From IMG/VR virus record IMGVR_UViG_3300031787_000001, positions 186,001 to 250,000 of that record: DNA of 64,000 nucleotides. One strand, given 5' to 3'. The translations under genes were made by a program, and so were the position numbers. The number at the start of each line of letters is the position of its first letter. The stretch's first letter is position 1. Below the pieces are notes generated by a model. The model was not told the DNA's origin, did no database searches, and worked only from the letters and a program-made list of their open reading frames with translations. Positions 59,955 to 64,000 of the stretch are shown here, piece after piece. This stretch comes from a virus.

Positions 59955-60808
59955 CTTTTAATATATTTTGTTAAATCCAAATCAAATACTTTTTTATTTA
60001 CATCTTGTGGTACTTTATATTCAACAAACGTACCATCATCTTTTAATAAAACAACAACACAACCAAGTAATCTTAAATTTTCATACTTAGTTCCTTTTAA
60101 CATTTTAAGGAAAAGTCTGGCATATAATGGTAATTGTAAATAATAATGACCTAACGCCGTATCGTGATAGTCTTGAAACGGTGAATATAATTTACCCGTA
60201 TAATGTTGTACTTCAAAATTTTTAGGTTGATTTGTTTTCCAATCGGTAACTACCAACCCATAATCTGTTTTATCTTTATTTAACATTAACCAAAATTTAT
60301 CTGGTTGTCCTGTGTAACCTAATTCATTGTCACCTAAAACCATTTCAGTATCTAATAGTATCGCACCTCTTTCGTTCATTAAATCTAAAAAATTCTTACC
60401 TGCCGAAATCATACTATCCCCTTTTTGAATTTGGTTTTCATCACATTCAAATATTGGTTGTCTAACTTCTTTATAGTTACCGTATCTTTCAACAAGTTCA
60501 CTTTCTAAAATATAATGAACTCTACTACCCATATTAGTGGAAGTATTACCCGCCTCTCTCCATTGTTCCTGTAATTTTTTCGCTTCAATCGGATCACCAT
60601 TACACATTCTTAAAGCGGTTCCTTCGGCATCAAATGGTTTGTAGAATTTTTTAATTAATTTAGATACAGATGGAAAATTACTTTTTATTTTACCGTCAGT
60701 ATCCACCATATAATAAATGTGTTTATCCTCCACAAATGTTAATTGTAGTTCTTTTTGTCTTTTTGAAATAACTTCTTTTATTTCGTCAGAAATTTGTTTT
60801 AAATCCAT
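59951..60808 (-). CDS. PD-(D/E)XK exonuclease, RecB-like
   Basis: 285 residues with the RecB nuclease pattern: GSRVHYILES (HxxxE), GYTGQPDKFWLM (GxxD), VTDWKTNQPKN (Asp-x-Lys), HYYLQLPLYARLF (QLxxY). Probably a DNA end-processing or repair exonuclease within the recombination-replication operon. Confidence 0.9.
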   Translation of the reverse strand: MDLKQISDEIKEVISKRQKELQLTFVEDKHIYYMVDTDGKIKSNFPSVSKLIKKFYKPFDAEGTALRMCNGDPIEAKKLQEQWREAGNTSTNMGSRVHYILESELVERYGNYKEVRQPIFECDENQIQKGDSMISAGKNFLDLMNERGAILLDTEMVLGDNELGYTGQPDKFWLMLNKDKTDYGLVVTDWKTNQPKNFEVQHYTGKLYSPFQDYHDTALGHYYLQLPLYARLFLKMLKGTKYENLRLLGCVVVLLKDDGTFVEYKVPQDVNKKVFDLDLTKYIKR

Positions 60809-60809
60809 T

Positions 60810-61751
60810 TTAATCTAATTGATGTATTTTATAATCGTCTAATTTTCCTTGTAAGTCGGCAATGTCTTTGTCGCCTTCTAATTTTATAACAAATACTTTA
60901 CTAAATAATTTACCACAATTTATTCTGTGATAAAGTTTTTCTGTATCTAACCAAGCATCGGGGTCAAGTACTAAAATTATTTTTTTTGCCTTTTCATATA
61001 ATAAATTAAATATTTTTTCACTCATAAATTTACCCAATAACGGAATTGAATTTGGGATAAATATACTATCAAAAACTCCTTCAACAATATAAATCGGTTC
61101 ATCCCATTTTATTAAATGTTCATTCCAAACTATCGTTTCTTTTGGAACATCGGGATTTTTATATTTCAATTTTGTTTTTGACAAATACGAACGAGCAATA
61201 AAATAATTTAGATTTTGTTCCTCATCATATGATGGTATCAATATTCTGTTTTCATAATGACCAGTATAACAAAATCCAATGTTATACTTTTCAATCATTT
61301 CATCTGTTATGTTTCTTTTTTTAAGATAACCCATTGCTTGTTTATAGTGATGAGTTAATTTTAAACCAGATGAAATATTTTTAAATGGTACGAATTCTTT
61401 TGGTAATCTTACTTTTTTATATGTTCTATTTTTAAAATCCTCAACTTCTTCTGGTTTTAACAATTGATATTTTTTCAATTGTTTTGGTGTTCCGAATTTT
61501 TTAATAAGTTTATATATTGATCCGTGTGTTTCATGGGTTTCACAACAAACCCAACATTTATAAACTGAATATTTGTAATTAACCTCTAAGTTACCTTTAC
61601 CGTCACCAGAATCCAAACCTTTAACATCGTATGAACAAACAGGACAGTCAAAGGACATTTGGTATCTGTAATCATTGTGTGATCTACATTCACCAAGAAT
61701 ATCTTCTAATATCTCTATTATCGGTTCGTATTGTACTTCTTGTTCGGTCAT
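60810..61751 (-). CDS. DnaG-type DNA primase
   Basis: The start is set at the Met of MTEQEVQYEP; the longer frame runs into the upstream terminator region. A zinc finger at about residues 36-73 contains CPVC and CWVC. The TOPRIM domain has PIYIVEGVFDSI (Glu), KKIILVLDPDA (Asp-x-Asp) and the KDIADLQG end. It makes primers for lagging-strand synthesis. No fused helicase domain; a partner helicase is expected elsewhere. Confidence 0.93.
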   Translation of the reverse strand: MTEQEVQYEPIIEILEDILGECRSHNDYRYQMSFDCPVCSYDVKGLDSGDGKGNLEVNYKYSVYKCWVCCETHETHGSIYKLIKKFGTPKQLKKYQLLKPEEVEDFKNRTYKKVRLPKEFVPFKNISSGLKLTHHYKQAMGYLKKRNITDEMIEKYNIGFCYTGHYENRILIPSYDEEQNLNYFIARSYLSKTKLKYKNPDVPKETIVWNEHLIKWDEPIYIVEGVFDSIFIPNSIPLLGKFMSEKIFNLLYEKAKKIILVLDPDAWLDTEKLYHRINCGKLFSKVFVIKLEGDKDIADLQGKLDDYKIHQLD

Positions 61752-61777
61752 TGTCAAATGATAAGAAAAAAAAGTGA

Positions 61778-61815
61778 TAAAAAAAAATCCCCCGGAGACA
61801 CCAACTCCGAGGGAT
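61778..61815 (-). terminator. strong rho-independent terminator
   Basis: 11-bp stem (61787-61797 with 61805-61815; ATCCCTCGGAG / CTCCGGGGGAT, one G-U pair), 7-base loop, then T9 on the minus strand. It lies upstream of the primase start. Confidence 0.9.
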
Positions 61816-61847
61816 ACCAACCAACATGTATTTCTACATGCCCCGTC
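61778..61847 (-). ncRNA. candidate small structured RNA ending in a terminator
   Basis: A G+C-rich block in otherwise A+T-rich DNA. Minus-strand order: GACGGGG, a perfect hairpin CATGTA-GAAA-TACATG with a GNRA tetraloop (61825-61840), GTTGGTTGGT, then the 11-bp terminator with T9. This gives about 70 nt with two stable hairpins and no reading frame. A TATATTTA box just upstream could serve as a weak -7 element. It may be a small RNA or a leader/attenuator of the primase operon. Confidence 0.5.
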
Positions 61848-61902
61848 TATATAAATATAGTTGAATAATTATAAAATGTAAAATTTAAGTTGCCGGATTT
61901 TT

Positions 61903-61986
61903 TTAAAAATTTAATATTGCTCTATTAACACCTATTTTCATTGTTAATTCAGTTGGATTATCTGAACTATAATCTAATTCACCCAT
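61903..61986 (-). CDS. possible micro-protein, 27 aa
   Basis: ATG frame starting 1 base after the stop of the RuvC-like gene: MGELDYSSDNPTELTMKIGV and a short end. Tight spacing argues for translation; the length makes chance possible. Confidence 0.35.
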   Translation of the reverse strand: MGELDYSSDNPTELTMKIGVNRAILNF

Positions 61987-61987
61987 A

Positions 61988-62593
61988 CTAATTTTTTTCT
62001 AATTTAATCATGTTAACATAACCAATAACAGCAGTTGCGGCATCACTCATATCAAAGTTTTCTTTCTTTAATTTGTTATTTTTATCATATAACCACTTAA
62101 CATCTGCACAAACCGCATTTACATGTTCCCAAATTACTTGTTTTTTATCAATGTCTTTTGGATAACCACCAAACAAAACATTTTTACCTTTGTCATTTTT
62201 ATTAACTAAATCAGGAAATGCAAATTTTCTTGCATTATATGTTGATATAAAGGTGGGCACAATTCCCAAAGTATCATAAACTATTTTACAAATCATTGTA
62301 TTATACCTCAATAAAGTCTGAACGGTATAAATGTTATTTGAATTTAACAATGGTTCTTCGATGATTACACGAAGGATACCCATATCTTTATAATTCTCGA
62401 TATGTTTTTTGAAGGCATCCGCCTTCTTCAATAATTCCTCAAGTTTGTCTTCAGGTTGAGGTTTTATTTTTGGAGAAAAGTGTGTTAATTCCAATAATTT
62501 AGAACCAGTTAAATCAAATAACGCAAATCCAATTGTCTTTGTTGATATATCCAAACCTAATATCTTTGGACTATTCTTTAATTTTATACTCAT
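61988..62593 (-). CDS. RuvC-like Holliday junction resolvase
   Basis: 201 residues with an RNase H-fold nuclease core: ILGLDISTKTIGFALFD (first Asp), LRVIIEEPLLN (Glu), and a C-terminal NFDMSDAATAVIGY (Asp pair). This matches phage RuvC-type resolvases for branched DNA prior to packaging. It sits with the other recombination genes. Confidence 0.85.
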   Translation of the reverse strand: MSIKLKNSPKILGLDISTKTIGFALFDLTGSKLLELTHFSPKIKPQPEDKLEELLKKADAFKKHIENYKDMGILRVIIEEPLLNSNNIYTVQTLLRYNTMICKIVYDTLGIVPTFISTYNARKFAFPDLVNKNDKGKNVLFGGYPKDIDKKQVIWEHVNAVCADVKWLYDKNNKLKKENFDMSDAATAVIGYVNMIKLEKN

Positions 62594-62631
62594 AAAAGAA
62601 TATATACGTGATATTTTTAAAAATGTAAAGT

Positions 62632-64000
62632 TTAGAAGTCTATTTTGATTGCAAAAACTTGTGTTCCTCTTCTAACAATTGGTTTCGCTGATTTAGCAAC
62701 AACCAAGGCTTCTTTATTACTATCTAAAAGAGCAATCTCAGTTATCTTTTTATCTTCACCAGCAACATATGTTGGGTTCTGTGTTTCGGTAAATTGTGTA
62801 CTTGGTAAGTTAACCAAAAAATTCATAACCTCAATGTCACTTGATCTAACAACTTTTATACTTCCAGGAAACGGTTGTTCATCACCAAACTTTGGTTGCG
62901 TTGATGGTTCATGTACAATGTAACCATTACCAAAATAATTGTCTATCACATATTGTGTTCCGCTGTTATATTTTGAAAAATTAACAATAAATGAAATGTC
63001 TCTTAAATTTACGGGGTCAAGAAAATTAACTCCGTTACCTCCCGCTTCTGTTGTAAAATCAATTTCAATCCAATCATCAGGTACGGGTCTTTGACCTGTT
63101 TTTGTTATTTGTACTAAAATTTTAAACTCAGTACCAACGAATCCATCAACAACATTTGGAAGAGTTGTTTTCATATAACTAAATGCGGTGGTATCGAATT
63201 TAACAACTAAACTTGTTGGTATTGTTGTGCCCTGTATTTTTGAATAATAATTACAAGGTAAACCATTTAAACCTTTATCTGAATTGGTAAAAGTATATGT
63301 CACCCATATTGTTTGATCTGTTGATCCTGTTAAAACTGAATTTGGTGCTGTGGTGTCACTTGGTACCAAATATAATTTTGGTGCATCTAAAGTATATCTT
63401 CTATTGCTTCTGTAATCTAATAAAGCAACTAATTCTTGGTCATCAAAAATTATTGTTTTTTTAGTGTAAAAAACTTTACCAACTCTATTATTTTGTTCAT
63501 CAAGTAAGTATCTATATGGTATATTTGAATTACCATTTAAGATTGGTGATGGTGTCGTGATTTCATAATCAACTGTATCCATATTAAATAACGCTCCAAC
63601 AACATTACTTGTATTTCTATGGTAACAAATAAATGGTATAAATACTTGGAAGTATTCTAAATCAGTTAATGGTAAACCATTTTCATCTTCTAATATTGAA
63701 TCATTAACATTGTTATTGGTACTTAAATAATCATCATATTTAAAGAATCTTTCAGGATCAAATCTTATATCACCTAACTCTGAATAATGTATAACCGCCA
63801 ATACCCTTTGTTCTTCAGGTGTCACGGTTATTGATTCACCAAAAGAATTTTTGTACGATGTGGTATTATTAATGGTTTGTCCGGATGATGTTGTGTATCC
63901 TAAAAATTGTTTTGTTGATATGTGTTGATTACTTGTGAAACCTGTTAAGTTTATGTTTGTTAAACCACTATAACCTATAGGATTCTCATTCCACACAACA
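62632..64000 (-). CDS. virion structural protein, 5' end outside window
   Basis: The frame is open to the right edge; a GTG at 63996 could start it, but continuation beyond the window is more likely. The visible 454 residues are beta-rich (IPYRYLLDEQNNRVGKVFYTKKTIIF, TIWVTYTFTNSDKG) and end with IVRRGTQVFAIKIDF. It is consistent with a tail or baseplate component, but no family is recognised. Confidence 0.7.
   Translation of the reverse strand, partial: VVWNENPIGYSGLTNINLTGFTSNQHISTKQFLGYTTSSGQTINNTTSYKNSFGESITVTPEEQRVLAVIHYSELGDIRFDPERFFKYDDYLSTNNNVNDSILEDENGLPLTDLEYFQVFIPFICYHRNTSNVVGALFNMDTVDYEITTPSPILNGNSNIPYRYLLDEQNNRVGKVFYTKKTIIFDDQELVALLDYRSNRRYTLDAPKLYLVPSDTTAPNSVLTGSTDQTIWVTYTFTNSDKGLNGLPCNYYSKIQGTTIPTSLVVKFDTTAFSYMKTTLPNVVDGFVGTEFKILVQITKTGQRPVPDDWIEIDFTTEAGGNGVNFLDPVNLRDISFIVNFSKYNSGTQYVIDNYFGNGYIVHEPSTQPKFGDEQPFPGSIKVVRSSDIEVMNFLVNLPSTQFTETQNPTYVAGEDKKITEIALLDSNKEALVVAKSAKPIVRRGTQVFAIKIDF

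Noticed and set aside
61752-61820. Longer primase frame starting at 61820
   Set aside because: The extra residues run through the strong terminator and low-complexity DNA; the Met at 61751 begins the natural protein.
1-64000. CRISPR arrays, insertion sequences, integrase or attachment sites
   Set aside because: No regularly spaced direct repeats, transposase-like frames, integrase motifs or tRNA-matched duplications were found while reading either strand.

Overview
This window looks like about 64 kb from the interior of a large tailed-phage genome (class Caudoviricetes, myovirus or jumbo style) that probably infects a Bacteroidota host. The evidence for a phage is the mix of two long repetitive tail fibres, phage DNA enzymes (an SbcC/gp46-like and SbcD/gp47-like pair, a primase, a RuvC-like resolvase and a PD-(D/E)XK exonuclease), ThyA, a sigma-70 factor, a NusG paralogue, a ClpP-like protease, peptidoglycan hydrolases and many short overlapping hypothetical genes. 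The evidence for a Bacteroidota host is the RpoD-like sigma factor, several upstream regions that match the Bacteroidota promoter pattern TTTG-N19/20-TAnnTTTG, A/T-rich starts without clear Shine-Dalgarno sites, and a FdtA/FdtB-type amino-sugar module. The DNA is strongly A+T-rich. I saw no rRNA, tRNA, CRISPR array or insertion sequence. Nearly all genes lie on the minus strand; only eight plus-strand genes are called.

Layout. (1) 0-8.1 kb: small accessory genes, including a stand-alone DnaA domain IV protein, a caspase-fold-like protein, a CYTH enzyme, an exonuclease and a metallophosphoesterase. (2) 8.2-17.7 kb: a possible late-promoter gene, a three-domain cell-wall hydrolase, an HExxH protein and two PcfJ-like proteins. 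(3) 18.1-22.5 kb: ThyA, a hotdog thioesterase, a DUF192 protein, a DNA methyltransferase and small membrane or DNA-binding proteins. (4) 22.5-31.7 kb: a glycan cassette with six glycosyltransferase-like genes, a sugar ketoisomerase, a PLP sugar aminotransferase and four methyltransferase-like proteins. (5) 31.7-42.0 kb: a metzincin lipoprotein, DUF1353 and the fibre genes. (6) 42.1-46.4 kb: glutaredoxin, thioredoxin, an AAA+ ATPase, NusG and Dam. (7) 46.3-53.3 kb: probable internal virion proteins, an amidase-like protein with a lost zinc ligand, and a membrane protein whose frame continues through an A10 run. (8) 53.3-62.6 kb: sigma factor, ClpP, recombination and replication enzymes, a candidate small RNA and RuvC. 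(9) 62.6-64 kb: a structural protein cut by the window edge.

How the parts may work together. Exact TATAAATA boxes sit 6-7 bases before five start codons, as T4-type late promoters would, and at least three genes carry Bacteroidota-type promoters. This suggests two promoter classes, fitting the phage sigma factor and NusG. Several probable virion proteins carry short helices ending in (L/I)xE, resembling T4 capsid-targeting peptides cut by a prohead protease. The observations most worth following are the A10 frameshift junction (51.5-53.0 kb), the candidate small RNA (61.8 kb), the glycan cassette, the stand-alone DnaA domain IV, the caspase-like protein, and four proteins with a shared WC/PcfJ-type motif. 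All functions are read from sequence motifs alone; no database search was possible.
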